Shown one piece after another: positions 26,205-38,038 of a stretch of 64,000 nt of DNA. Position numbers and translations under genes: made by a program. A model generated the notes under the pieces. It made no database searches, had not been told where the DNA came from, and saw nothing but the letters and a program-made list of their open reading frames with translations. The first letter of the stretch is position 1; every line of letters begins with the position of its first letter. Origin of the DNA: Carnegiea gigantea (Eukaryota; Streptophyta; Magnoliopsida; Caryophyllales; Cactaceae); the NCBI GenBank assembly GCA_029747015.1, contig JAKOGI010001548.1:55001-119000 (forward strand). The letters run 5' to 3'.

Positions 26205-28166
26205 AATTGAAGTAAGCAAAATAAAATACTAATTGAATTGTGAGTACTTCATGCCAAGTGTAAAATGATGTGTTGTTGTAAATGAATTCAACTCATTACA
26301 ATTGTAAAACATGTATAGCCAAACATTATAATGTCGTTATTATCCTATTTTATTACATTGAAAATTGTATTACATGATTGATTATATTACATACAGATTA
26401 TATTACTTCCAACCAAACGCCACATAGATGTCTTTGCGACCTTAGTCCGTTTTTTGAAATGTTGTTAATGCCCTTGTTAAAGTTTTCACATACCATGTGT
26501 AGATTTTTACATTCTTTCTATACCATGTTCAAATTAAATTTTACATAGTTGATTTTAACTGATACATATGTTTTTTTTCGTGCATACCATATTCAAAGTT
26601 TTGTACATTGAGACAGTTTAGATTTTTCTAGAAATGTTTTCACAAGATAAATTGGCCCAATATGCATATGAGGAAAAGGAGCTCTAATCTAGAAAGGCAG
26701 CGAAAATACAACTAGCTTCAATTTTTTCCTTGCAATTTATGCAAACGGCACAGTGATGAGTTAATTGAGTAAACATGTTCGAAAATACAAGCAGTTTTGT
26801 AAAACGCAAGCATGGGATTCATGCTTTATATGCACAGATGCCCAAAAAGAGTTGAGCCATGCCAGATGCCTTTTTATCGTACAACACCCCCACTACCACC
26901 CGTGTGCTCAACTTCAGCAAAGTATGCCCTTTAATTGTACATGAACAACAAATCTCCATGCTCTTAGCCTCTACGCAAGTTCTGAAGCTTGGTTAGAGAT
27001 GAGAGTATTATCCAAACCCAAAAAATTCGATCAAAATTCATCCCTTTCGCACCCGAATGGGTGACAAAGTTGGAATCTAAGTGGATATGAGCATGGGTAC
27101 AGGTATTGCATTTGAAGATGAGTATGGGTATGACACGTACCCCATTTTTTAGTAAAAGGAGACCAAAATATGGTAGGACCCCAAAATAAATGTTTGGCAT
27201 GAGACTCTAAGTGTATAGTGTTTAATTATGTAGAAATATAAAAAAAAAAATTTTACAATTTTGACTTTCGTGAGTTCATCCGGACATGAACATTAGTAGC
27301 GTCGTTTGAGATTACTAATCAAATATAGTGTATGCAAATATGGGTTGAATATGAGTAACATTTTGCGTACTCTATATATACCCGAATAAAATTCGCAAAT
27401 ACGAAAAACCCGATGGGCATGGGTATGGGTACAACCATCCGAAATTCGAAGGGTATGGGTATGGGTATGGTTATGGTTATGAGTATGACTTTTGAAAATG
27501 GATATGGGTCCGGGTATAGCTCAACCCGCCCCACGCACATCCCTAAGCTTGGTGCAAAATGCTTATGCGTATGAAAAAAGAATACTCAGGGGCTGAAGTT
27601 CAACTGACAACAATAATAACTACTCTTAATATGGGTTCTATTTTTGGAATTTTAGAAGATGCAAAAGTAGACGACAATGTCTCTACGAGCATTTGTGCAA
27701 GTAAAGAGACCGATTCCAAGATACCCATAAAAAAATTTTAGAAAACTTTTTGTTGAGTTGAAATCCTTTGTAGCAAAAGTGAAGAAAGAGATAATCAAGT
27801 TTTTGTGCAAGTAGAGAGATCAATTCCAACAGACCCACAAAAAAAATTTTAAACAACTTTTTGTTGAGTTGAAATCCTTTGTAGAAAAGAAAGAGAAATA
27901 AATAAATAAATATAAAAATAAAAATAAATCTAGCAAGTAGCATTAAATCAAATACCAATGCATATAACAAAATCGAAGCTAGGTGTGGTGCGGTGATAAT
28001 CAACGAGCTGGGACATTGAGATAGTATACAAGACAAACAACATCACTGTGTGCTAAGTGACTACAAATAGGGTTAAAGATCTGTAAGTATTTGATATTTA
28101 TCACTCTAATTTTAGACCTTTAAAATTCCCTATTCTGAGTCATGTCCTTTGTAAGTTTCCAGTGTC
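26205..28166 (+). repeat. direct repeat D, copy A (left of the CACTA element)
   Basis: 1962 bp, nearly identical to 34696-36668. In the first 265 aligned bases I count about eight substitutions, so roughly 97 percent identity. It ends exactly where the CACTA sequence begins (CCAGTGTC then GTAAAAA), whereas copy B continues CCAGTGTC then ATATGTC. No host gene inside; its open frames occur in both copies and have no recognisable domain. It carries a hAT MITE. Confidence 0.95.
26994..27545. mobile_element. hAT-type MITE in repeat copy A, perfect 8-bp TSD
   Basis: Ends TAGAGATGAG and (inverted) TAGGGATGTG, flanked by AGCTTGGT on both sides (26986-26993 and 27546-27553, 8 of 8). The interior is rich in GGGTATGGGTATGGGTA words, which create a Pro/Ile/Thr-rich open frame on the minus strand that is not a gene. 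Confidence 0.85.
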
Positions 28167-28180
28167 GTAAAAAAAAAGTT

Positions 28181-28462
28181 CAAATTAATGACGGAATTCA
28201 GTGACGGAAAAAATTAACGACAGATTTGGCGACTGAAAACAGTACTGAAAAAAAGTTAGATTGTGCGACAGATATGGCGACGGAAAAATCAATCCGTCAC
28301 CATAAACGGCATTTGGCGACGGAATTTCCGTCGCCACATTTTAAATTTTTTTTAAAAAAATTGGCGACGAAAATTCCGTCGCCCGAAAAAAATTTCCAAA
28401 TTTTTTTTAAAAAAAGTGGGCTGGCGACGGAATTCTGATCGCTTATCCGTCGCCAGCCCATT
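28181..28462. repeat. left subterminal repeats of the CACTA element
   Basis: Many copies in both orientations of GGCGACGGAATT and TCCGTCGCC. In En/Spm these are binding sites for the element's TNPA protein. The matching array at the other end is 34335-34680. Confidence 0.8.
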
Positions 28463-28539
28463 TAAATGAAACCAGATTTGTGGCTTCATTTAGTGCTGGC
28501 TATGCTGATTTTCGAAGAGAGAGAGAGAGCAACTGACGA

Positions 28540-28660
28540 ACGTCGTGCGACCACCGCGCCCAGCCACCGCCGGCCGTCCCCTCACCGTCGCCGCCGGCTG
28601 TCACCTCCCCCCCAACCGCCGGCCGCCGCCTGCAGCCTCCTCACCGCCGGTTTTTTGGAG
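28540..28660 (+). promoter_or_regulatory. GC-rich leader of the CACTA transcription unit
   Basis: A sharp GC-rich island (CCGCCGGCCGTCCCC, ACCGCCGGCCGCCGCC) in an AT-rich setting, followed by a plausible splice donor and an AT-rich stretch. Such GC-rich untranslated first exons are usual in plant CACTA elements. The open frames across it are probably not translated. Confidence 0.4.
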
Positions 28661-28760
28661 CAATTGGAGGTATTTTTCTCAACCAAACTACTTGCAATTT
28701 CTACAAATTTTTGTATTACATTGTTAGAATTTCATAGTTAGTTCATATTTATGTGGAAAT

Positions 28761-29233
28761 GTGGTGTTTGTGTGAGTTTATTGCTTTAATTTGCTTCAAG
28801 ATTGGGGTAAATGCAATTTAGGGTTTAGATTTGGTAGTTTGAAGTTAAAGTTTGATAGATTGGTGAAAGGAAATGGTTTAATTGATAATGTTATTGAAAT
28901 GTTCTATTTGTGTGAGGTTGTTGCTTTAATTCGTTACAAGAATTTGGTAACTGCGATTTAGGGTTGAGATTTGGTAGTTTGAAGTTGAAATTTCATATGT
29001 TGGTGGAATGAAATGTTTTAATTGATAATGTTGTTGAAATGTGGTATTTCTATGAGGTTATTGATCTAATTTGGTGGATTGAGATGCTTTAGTTTATAAT
29101 TTTGTTGATATGTGATGTTCGTATGAAGTTGTAGCTCATATTTGTTTAAGGATTTCGCCCAATGCAATGTACACTTAGATTTGGTAATTTTAAGTTGAAA
29201 TTTGATATGTTGGTGGAATAAAGTGGTCAACTA
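28761..29233 (+). repeat. tandem repeat, 140-bp unit, inside the CACTA leader intron
   Basis: Units start at 28761, 28901, 29041 and 29112 with words of the type GTGGTGTTTGTGTGAG and later TTTGGTAGTTTGAAGTT. The first two are 140 bp, the third has an internal deletion (71 bp) and the fourth is about 120 bp. Confidence 0.8.
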
Positions 29234-29433
29234 TGTATGAATTATTAGTTTTGTGATATTTGTGAGAATATAAGTATATTTGTCGAAATTTATAAGTTTT
29301 TTTTTTGTGCATGTGGAAATTCTAAAGTAAACATATATAATATATAATTGCATAATTTATGTAATTATTATAATTTTGATTAAAATTAATTCTTATCAAA
29401 TACCTTATATGGTTATTATTATTTGAGTAGAAT

Positions 29434-32320
29434 ATGAATGGTCCTCCACATCATAAGTGGATGTATAATAGATTACTGCTTGATCGTAGTGGTTATACGC
29501 AAGAATTTCTAGCTGGAGTAAACGAATTCGATCAATTTTCATGTAAACAGACAGAGTTTATGAATGGGGGAAAGTATAGATGTCCTTGTGCGAAATGTAG
29601 AAATAGGGTGTACTTGACACCTGATGAGGTCAAGATGCACCTTATGTATAAGGGTTTTGTGCAAGGGTATTGGTTTTGGATAAGTCATGAGGAAATAAAA
29701 CCTCAGCAATATGCTTATGGGTATTCAAATAGTGAAATTTCCAAAGTTGGAGGTTCAAGTCATATTAATAATGACTACTCTGAATCCTACGTAGATCGGA
29801 TGGAGGACATGGTTGATGATGCTATAATAGCAAATCAAAATGTAAGGGAAGAGGGGTCAAGCACTTGCCGAGAATCATTTTATAATATGATTTAAGCGGC
29901 TCAACAACCCTTATATGATGGTTGCTCCACCCATAGTGAGCTATCTGCGGCGGTGAGACTGTTGAGTATTAAATCTGATTATAATATGCCTCAAAATTGT
30001 TTCAATAAAATTGTTCAATTAATGAAAGAGATGTGTCTCCCTAACAACCGCGTGCCAAACAATTATGGGCAAACGAAGAAGGTTGTTAAAGATCTCGACA
30101 ATGTTGTGGTCCAAATTGATTGTTGCCGGAAAGGTTGCATGCTATTTTATAAGGAGGACGCAAACCTGGATGCGTGCATGTTTGTGGACATTCAAGATGG
30201 AAGAGGCAAAGATCACAACAAAGGAATCAGAATCCATTGTCATACTCGAGGATGCATTACTTGCCGTTAAAACCTCGACTGCAGAGTTGTGCGCATCAAG
30301 AAGTAGTGCAGAGCACATGAGATGGTATTATGAACATTGACGTGAGGATGGTGTTTTATGTCATCCATCAGATGGGGCAGCATGGAAACATTTCGATACC
30401 AAGTACCCTGAATTTGCTGCAGAGCCTCGGAATGTGAGGCTTGGCTTATGTACTGATGGATTTAATCCTTACACATTGTCTTCAAGATCATACTCCATTT
30501 GGCCGGTGGTCATTACACCTTATAACCTTCCCCCTGAAATGTGTATGACCACACCGTTTATGTTCTTGACTTGTGTAATCCCCGGGCCCAAAAATCTCAA
30601 GAACAAAATAGATGTTTATTTACAACCTCTTGTTGATGAGTTGAAAGAGTTGTGGGATGTTGGAGTTGAGACTTATGACATTTCTACGGGGCATACATTT
30701 CAGATGAAGGCTGCACTTATGTGGACCATCAATGATTTTCCCGCATATGGAATGTTATCTGGGTGGAGTACTAATGTCTAATTGGCATGTCCTGTATGTA
30801 TGAAACAATAAAAGGCTTTGAGATTGAGAAATGAAGATAAATTCTCATGGTTTGACTGTCATCGGTGTTTTTTGCCAAGGAATCATGCGTTCAAAAGAAA
30901 TAGAACAGCATTTAGGAAAGGCAGAACTGTTACAGGGGGTCCTCTTCGCCGACTATTTGGGGAAGAACTTTATGCCGAGGTGAAAAATTACCCAATGGTA
31001 ACTACAAATGGTGATTTTATCATACCAGCATTTAAGAAAAATGAGCACAACTAGACAAAGAAGAGCATATTTTGGGAGTTGTCTTATTGGCAACACCAAC
31101 TGCTCTGTCATAATTTGGATGTGATGCACATTGAAAAGAACTTCTTCAAGAACATTATTAACAATGTTATAGATGTTCATGGGAAAATAAAGGATAATGC
31201 CAAATCAAGAATGGATGCTGCAGAAATGTGTGATAGACCAGAATTACATTTACATTTAGGCCCAAGTGTAAGCCGGTTAAACCAAAAGTGAAGTTCGTAC
31301 TTCATGTGGATAAACGAAGAGAGTTGTGTGATTGGGTGAAGGAGTTTCAAATGCCTGATGGATATTGCTCTAATTTGAGGAATATTGTGGACCCTAATGA
31401 GGTTAAGTTCAACAACATGAAAAGTCATGATTGTCATGTGTTCATAGAGACTCTTTTATCAATTGCATTTGGTGCACTCCCAGATGATGTGTTGAAACCT
31501 CTTATTGATATAAGTCAGTTCTTCAAGAACTTATGCTCAATAACATTGCAGGAGGATATGCTTGAGGAACTGCATCACAACATTGTCATCACTTTGTGTA
31601 AGTTGGAGACCATTTTCCCTCCTGGCTTTTTCAATGTAATGGAGCACCTGCCAGTGCATTTAACAGAAGAGGCTCAACTAGGTGGTCTAGTACAATACCG
31701 ATAGATGTATCTATTTGAGAGGTAAAGTATACTATAATCGATGAAACCTTTTCTCAATTCTTATATGTAGAATCACTTAGAAGTGAATGCAATTGTGAAA
31801 TTGGTAGGTTCTTTGGCCGATTGAAGAAAAAGATAAAGCAACAAGCCTGTCCTGAAGGTTCAATCACAGAAGCATACCTAGAAGCAGAGAGGACATTCTT
31901 CACCTCCTATTACTTTGGCTCTAATGTGCCCTCCATGCGCACTAGGTGCAGGAGAAATGAGGATAACGATGAACATATTAATCATTTTCCAACTCTGTCC
32001 ATGTTTGCACCGCAAGGAACCGCTATTGGTAGAGAAAGATCAAGGTATCTCACAAATGCTGAATATATTGTTGTCGATCTTCACGTGCTGTTAAATTGTG
32101 ATGAAGTTAAACCTTATATAGGGTGAGTGGTATTTTCACTTCCAATTGAGTTTATCATTCAGACCGCAAGTATATTAATAGGTTTCATAAAATGTGATAG
32201 AATTTTCACAGAATAAGTCAGAACTGCACGTCCGAATGTCAGTGACGCAGATGTCAACACCATCATCAAAACTCATTTCACAGATTGGTTTAGTCAGAAT
32301 ATAAGAATTATAACTCATTT
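29434..32320 (+). pseudogene. CACTA TNP2-type transposase (degenerate)
   Basis: Starts ATG at 29434 with a transposase-associated domain (KWMYNRLLLDRSGYTQEF, CPCAKCRNR, HLMYKGF). An in-frame TAA at 29893 interrupts a frame that continues with AAQQPLYDGC and MPQNCFNKIV. The TNP2 domain follows from about 30317 (HMRWYYEH, stop, REDG; then GLCTDGFNPY, SIWPVVITPYNLPPEMCM), broken again near 30781 and 31052, and continues with LRRLFGEELY, HNLDVMHIEKNFFKNI, a DUF4218-like part (EHLPVHLTEEAQLGGLVQYR) and RPNVSDADVNTIIKTHF near 32220-32310. At least four stops or frame breaks and small deletions show it is dead. In an intact element this protein cuts and joins the CACTA ends. Confidence 0.9.
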
Positions 32321-32399
32321 ATTCATAATTTTAACATAACAGCTAATTAGGTGCATTGTATTAATTAAAACCACATGTTATGTCACCTTAGGTGCATTA

Positions 32400-32900
32400 T
32401 ATTCAACTATTCGAGACTGACAAACATTGCTACTTGAGCCAATTGGCTGCGAAGCCAAATCGGTATGTATCGACGTGGACGACAAAAAGAGTAAATGGAT
32501 TCAAATTCTACACATAAGCTCGAAGCGTCGGGAAGAGAACATATAATTATGGTGTTGGTATTTGTGGCACTGGGGAAGGCGATATTGAGAATGATTATTA
32601 TGGTGTACTGAAGGATATTGTCCAAATTGAGTACGTAGGCGAACCACTTAAACAATGTGTGCTCTTCAGTTGTGAGTGGTTCGATCCCACATTGAATCGT
32701 GGGACACGATCTCATAAACTAAGTAACCTTATTGAGGTCCACCGTACAAAGAGGTACCGAAAGTACGACCCATTTATCTTCCCAAACACCGCATCACAAG
32801 TATACTTCATGCCACACGCAGATCGCTCAAGGGATAGAGCCAATTGACTTGTTGTCATACGAACCAAACCAAGGGCCATCTTTCCACACCTGTGGCTCGA
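32400..32900 (+). pseudogene. DUF4216-like C-terminal part of the CACTA transposase
   Basis: The frame reads CYLSQLAAKPNRYVSTW, RVNGFKFYT, a stop, then DYYGVLKDIVQIEYVGEPL, LFSCEWFDPTLNRGT, YDPFIFPNTASQVYFMPH and RDRANWLVVI. This is the DUF4216 signature usually found at the C-terminal end of plant TNP2 proteins. One in-frame stop is visible. Confidence 0.8.
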
Positions 32901-33149
32901 TCCCTATGCATGAGCATAGGCGGCGTCTGGTAAATGAATTAATGTTTGCTATGTATTTCTTTAAGTTGAATGCTGTATTTTGTGTTGTGCTTGACATCAT
33001 TCTTTCTAGCACGTACATAGACGGAACAACTTGGGAGGGAGCCCACCATTGTTGAATTATTCAGTTGCACTCACAAACTCCATGGTAAAGAAGATGCCTC
33101 TTGGATTGACAAGAAATCACAACAAACATATGTAAGCAACTAGCTATTC

Positions 33150-33865
33150 TCAATCTTCATTGGTAGTTCAACATGAACTTGTATACTTTATTTTCAGTAA
33201 TTGTAGTATACATGATTTCGGGCGCATGTTGCGGTATTGTAGGAATCCTTTGAACGTAATTTTCAAAATGTTATCAACTCTCAAGGGACCGGGGATGACA
33301 CTTCTCAAGATCCAAACCAGCCATTTCCAAACCCAAATGAGTTGTGGGTGAAGATGTTCAAGAACAAGAAGAGTCGTATTTATGGCATTGGTGACGAGGC
33401 TGTCAACATTAGGAAATCCGGTTACTTCAGTCCCAGTCAAAGATCCTGTACAGTTTTCATATTAAAGTTTCAACGAATATGGTTATACCTTGAATTTACT
33501 TAATTGCAATACTAATGCGTACTTCACTGAAATGCCTGTCAGCAGGTACCGGTTCTACGCCATCACAACAAGAGCTCAATGACTTAAGGGGTATAGTAAC
33601 CAACTTGGGGGGTGAGTTAACTTCACAAGCTGAAAGCTATCGGTTGCTTATGGAGAAATGTAAGCAACTGGAGGAATCCAACAAATTGCTCACCCAAAGC
33701 AACCAACAACTGAGCCAACAAATGATGAGCATCGATCAGCGCCTCCAAGCTTTCTTTCAAATGCAACAGACGTCTGGTTCGGGATCTCAGCCACCATTTA
33801 CTTATCACTCGTCACATAATGAGGAAGACGAAAAGGAAGAGGATGATCTTCACCTCGGTGATTGA
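33150..33865 (+). pseudogene. CACTA second protein (TNPA/Ptta-En/Spm-like), degenerate
   Basis: About 33340-33465 encodes ELWVKMFKNKKSRIYGIGDE and NIRKSGYFSPSQRS, the plant transposase (Ptta/En/Spm) motif. After a probable intron, 33515-33865 encodes a coiled coil (LRGIVTNLGGELTSQAESY, KQLEESNKLLTQSNQQLSQQ) with an acidic tail ending DDLHLGD. The order and strand match the second gene of CACTA elements, which binds the subterminal repeats. Confidence 0.75.
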
Positions 33866-34334
33866 GTTGGTTGCAGTTTTTCTTCAGCTGGTAACTCTTC
33901 TGCTTGGTTCTTTACGAAGTATATCTCTTGCTGCTTGCTTCCCCTCCCCTTTGTGCTTATTTCACTCCCCTCCTCTTGGTACTTATTTAATTTTCCTCCC
34001 ATTTGGCACTTGCTTCTCCTTCTTCTGTAAACATATAACTTCATTCTTAATTACTGGCAACTTCTGGTTTGTTTGGATTTGTGGTTTGTGATATGTACAG
34101 ACTTTGTTTGGAACTTGTGGTTTGTAAATTGAAAATTCTTGGTTGGAAGTGTTGCATTGGATGTGATATTCCACCTTTGTGTGGCTTGACATTGTTGAGA
34201 ACGCTTCAAATGAAATCATATTCGAAACCATTGGATGTTGATTGAGTGTAAAGAGCTTGTAAATTTCTTGCAGGAATTGAAAAGTATGAATTAAGGGATA
34301 CGATCAAAAACAAGCATTTTTATTTTTAAAAAAA

Positions 34335-34680
34335 AGAGAAACTTAGCGACGGAATGGTGACAAAATAACAAAAATTTATTTTTTGGGGTGGGGTAGGGGT
34401 AGCGACGGAATTTTTGGTCCGTCCCGTCGCTAAGTTCGTCTCTGATGGCGACGGATTTTGATTCCGTCGCCACCCCTGCCCCGCCAATTTCCCCCGCCAA
34501 AAATAAGTATGTCGCAATTTCTATCGCTGAATCCGTCGCCAATGATGATGGAATTTCAAAATTCCGTCGTCAGGTACTCAGCGACGAGCGAAAATCCGAC
34601 AACAGTATTCCGTCGCTAATTCCGTCATTGATATGAAAATTCGCTGCCTTATTCCGTCGCTGATTTCGTCTTTATTTGGT
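34335..34680. repeat. right subterminal repeats of the CACTA element
   Basis: Dense GCGACGGAAT and TTCCGTCGC words in both orientations up to the terminal inverted repeat at 34681-34695. Short open frames on both strands are by-products. Confidence 0.8.
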
Positions 34681-34695
34681 CTTTTTCTTGTAGTG

Positions 34696-36668
34696 AATTG
34701 AAGTAAGCAAAACAAAATACTAATTAAATTGTGAGTACTTCATGCCACGTGTAAAATGATGTGTTGTTGTAAATGAATTCAACTCATTACAATTGTAAAA
34801 CATGTATAGCCAAACATTGTAATGTCGTTATTATCCTATTTTATTACATTGAAAATTGTATTACATGATTGATTACATTACATACGGATTATATTACTTC
34901 CAACCAAACGCCACATAGATGTCTTTGCGACCTGAGTCCGTTTTTTGAAATGCTGTTAATGCCCTTGTTAAAGTTTTCACATACCATGTGTAGATTTTTA
35001 CATTCTTTCTATACCATGTTCAAATTAAATTTTACATAGTTGATTTTAACTGATACAATGTTTTTTTTTGTGCATACCATATTCAAAGTTTTGTACATTG
35101 AGACAGTTTAGATTTTTCTAGAAATGTTTTCACAAAGCAAATTGGCCCAATATGCATAAGAGGAAAAGAAGCTCTAATCTAGAAAGGCAGCGGAAATACA
35201 ACTAGCTTCAATTTTTCCCTTGCCATTTATGCAAACGGCACAGTGATGAGTTAATTGAGTAAACATGTTCAAAAATACAAGCAGTTTTGTAAAACGCAAG
35301 CATGGGATTCATGCTTTATATGCACAGATGCCCAAAAAGAGTTGAGCCATGCTAGATGCCTTTTTATCGTACAACACCCCCACTACCACCCGTGTGCTCA
35401 ACTTCAGCAAAGTATGCCCTTTAATCGTACATGAACAACAAATCTCCATGCTCGTAGCCTCTACGCAAGTTCTGAAGCTTGGCTAGGGATGAGAGTATTA
35501 TCCAAACCCAAAAAATTCGATCAAAATTCGTCCCTTTTCGCACCCGAATGGGTGATAAAGTTGGAATATAAGTGGATATGAGTATGGGTACAGGTATTGC
35601 ATTTGAAGATGAGTATGGGTATGGCTATGGATTCTTAGAACACGTACCCCATTTTTTAGTAAAAGGAGACCAAAATACGGTAAGACCCCAAAATAAATGT
35701 TTGGTATGAGACTCTAAGTGTATAGTGTTTAATTATGTAGAAATAAAAAATTATTTTTTTTTATAATTTTAACTTTCGTGAGTTCATCCGGACATGAACC
35801 TTAGTAGCGTCGTTTGAGATTACTAATCAAATATAGTGTATGCAAATATGGGTTGAATATGAGTAACATTTTGCGTTCTCTATATATGCCCGAATAAAAT
35901 TCGCAAACACGAAAAACCCGATGGGCATGGGTATGGGTACAACCTCCCGAAATTCGAAGGGTATGGGTATGGGTATGGTTATGGGTATGACTTTTGAAAA
36001 TGGATATGGGTGCGGGTATAGCTCAACCCGCCCCACGCACATCCCTAAGCTTGGTGCAAAATGCTTATGCATATGAAAAAAGAATACTCAGGGGCTAAAG
36101 TTCAATTGACAACAATAATAACTACTCTTAATGTGGGTTCTATTTTTGGAATTTTAGAAGATGCAAAAGTAGACGACATTGTCTCTACGAGCATTTGTGC
36201 AAGTAGAGAGACCGATTCCAAGAGACCCACAAAAAAATTTTAGAAAACTTTTTGTTGAGTTGAAATCCTTTGTAGCAAAAGTGAAGAAAGAGATAATCAA
36301 GTTTTTGTGCAAGTAGAGAGATCAATTCCAACAGACCCACAAAAAAAATTTTAAACAACTTTTTGTTGAGTTGAAATCCTTTGTAGAAAAGAAAGAGAAA
36401 TAAATAAATAAATATAAAAATAAAAATAAATCTAGCAAGTAGCATTAAATCAAATACCAATGCATATAACAAAATCGAAGCTAGGTGTGGTGCAGTGATA
36501 ATCAACGAGCTAGGACATTGACATAGTATACAAGACAAACAACATCACTGTGTGCTAAGTGACTACAAATAGGGTTAAAGATGTATAAGTATTTGATATT
36601 TATCACTCTAACTCTAGACCTTTAAAATTCCCTATTCTGAGTCATGTTCTTTGTAAGTTTCCAGTGTC
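34696..36668 (+). repeat. direct repeat D, copy B (right of the CACTA element)
   Basis: 1973 bp, about 97 percent identical to 26205-28166. It starts at the base after the CACTA right terminus. One visible indel is about 18 bp extra near 35620 (GGCTATGGATTCTTAGAA). It contains the second copy of the hAT MITE. Confidence 0.95.
35484..36047. mobile_element. hAT-type MITE in repeat copy B
   Basis: Second copy of the element at 26994-27545: ends TAGGGATGAG and ATCCCTA, flanked by AGCTTGGC (35476-35483) and AGCTTGGT (36048-36055), 7 of 8. It moved here as part of the duplication, not independently. Confidence 0.85.
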
Positions 36669-36882
36669 ATATGTCTTATCTAATAACCTTATTCCAATTC
36701 TTCTTTGATCTTGTTGTATCCCTCTTATAATTTAGAATGTCAATCCTTTCACACCTCCGCCCAGGTGCATTTCCATCCTTCCACTAAGACTTCATAGTTA
36801 ACACTTCGTTATAATGCATGTTAGTTGGCACTCCATTACGATGGAGAAATTGTCAGTCAATCAGGACCTTGTGCATTTCATT
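36669..36882. other. unique sequence right of repeat copy B
   Basis: The continuation of the original locus after repeat D. No gene recognised. Confidence 0.5.
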
Positions 36883-37204
36883 GGGGGTGTCTGGTAAACA
36901 ACTTTTTGAAGCGCTTTTTGACCAAAAAGAGTTTTTTTGACCAATATTAGCTGTTTGACCAAGTAAAAAAGCTAATTTGGGCGTTTGGTGAAAAAGTTTT
37001 TAGAAAGCTAATTTGAAAAGTCTAATTTCATAAGCTTTTTGGAGGAGCTTTTTGAAGAATTAGCTTTTTGTCTCACAACTTTGTCAGAAACAGCTAATTT
37101 TACCAAACAATTTTTTAACAAACAGCTAATTCAAACATCTAACTCAAACAGCCAATAGCTAACAGCTAATACAAACAGCTAACAGCTGTTTGCCAAACAG
37201 GACC
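36883..37204. mobile_element. MITE with GGTCCTGTTTGGCAAAC terminus, 3-bp TSD
   Basis: 322 bp; left end GGGGGTGTCTGGTAAAC, right end GTTTGCCAAACAGGACC, flanked by ATT on both sides. The interior consists of AACAGCTAAT/AGCTTTTT words. Same family as 54787-55161 and related at the ends to 57809-58253. Confidence 0.75.
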
Positions 37205-38038
37205 ATTATGTGACCTCACGCCATATTCCAAATTTCCTTATAAAGGTCTCTCTTATAGTTTCAAATCTGATACAATATATCTATCGTATCAGATATATTG
37301 TAAATCTATTTATCGTATCAAAACCCATATGGGTTTTTGTCTAGATCTGTAAAAATTGACCCGACTTGAAACCGCTCAAAAATTTTGAGTTTTGAACGCG
37401 ATTTTTTTGACCCGACTTTGAAATGAATTGAAGCCGAAGAAATTTGCCACATGGTATGCTTAATAATTGGGGAAAAAATGATTAATATTATCATGTATCA
37501 GGAGATGATATGAAAGAAAGTATTAGCAACTGTCGCTAGCAATTTTTCATCTGATCTGAACAAAATCGAAGCCCTGCTGATGGCCAGCCACAAAAAATTT
37601 CCTTGTGTTGGTGCTATATTGAAGCAGTGGTGAGTAATAGGAATGGCAGGGGCCAGTAACAAGCCATCAAGCTAGTCTGCTTACCTTTAAGAAAGAGAGG
37701 CCGCTCAACCTCAAAATATACACAATATTGGCAATCCAGCTGCCAGGCTTACAGTATAACTATACTCACTGTTTTTATTTGGCAACCCCTTTATATTTGG
37801 AGCTCGTTTATTCCATCAGGGAAAATTGCTTACTTCTTGGACTACCAACTCAGTCTACTCTAATATCTAGATTCTTCAAGATATGTACAGCCGTATAGGC
37901 AGCTACATGCATGAAATGCATCGAAAAAAGGCCAGAACATCCATAAGTTTTCTCCAGAACTAATGATGAGCATTAAGCACATCTTCAGATTGTTGCATTA
38001 TCAAAACTAAAACGAGCTCAACTGCATCATCGCATCAT
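37205..38038. other. intergenic, downstream of the receptor-like kinase gene
   Basis: Should hold the kinase 3' UTR near 38038. A perfect 12-bp inverted repeat with an 8-nt loop (TACAATATATCT, 37271-37302) is present. No other gene. Confidence 0.5.

Larger units (their letters stand above)
23331..26424. mobile_element. possible older MITE split by the Helitron
   Basis: The left end GGCTCGTTTGGTATCATGTA and the right end (reverse complement GGCGTTTGGTTGGAAGTAAT) are similar inverted termini, and the bodies next to each end share TGTAATCAT/ATTACAT words. The Helitron at 23475-25713 and CT/ATC microsatellites lie inside. No convincing TSD. Confidence 0.35.
28167..34695 (+). mobile_element. decayed CACTA (En/Spm, TIR DTC) transposon
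   Basis: The right terminus is TTTTTCTTGTAGTG (reverse complement CACTACAAGAAAAA), the canonical CACTA end. The left terminus is degenerate (GTAAAAAAAAAGTTC aligned to TACAAGAAAAAGACC), but the inner sequence matches the inverted right end (CAAATTAATGACGGAATTCA against CAAATAAAGACGAAATCA). Both sides have dense subterminal words (GACGGAATT, GGCGACGG, CCGTCGCC). Inside lie a GC-rich leader, a tandem-repeat intron and pseudogenes for TNP2-type transposase and TNPA-like protein on the plus strand. Total about 6.5 kb. It cannot be autonomous because the transposase reading frame has several stops. Confidence 0.9.

Noticed and set aside
27319..27540. Open frame MCVGRVELYPDPYPF and its copy at 35827-36072
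   Set aside because: It is produced by GGGTATGGGTATGG words inside a hAT MITE, present in both copies of the duplication.
28466..28741. Arg/Pro-rich open frames in the CACTA leader
   Set aside because: A GC-rich untranslated leader gives such frames by composition; they lead into no domain and end before the transposase start.
26205..36668. LTR retrotransposon with ~2-kb LTRs
   Set aside because: The repeats do not start TG and end CA, there is no primer-binding site or polypurine tract, and the interior is a CACTA element with its own TIR and TNP2 genes; no gag-pol motif is present.
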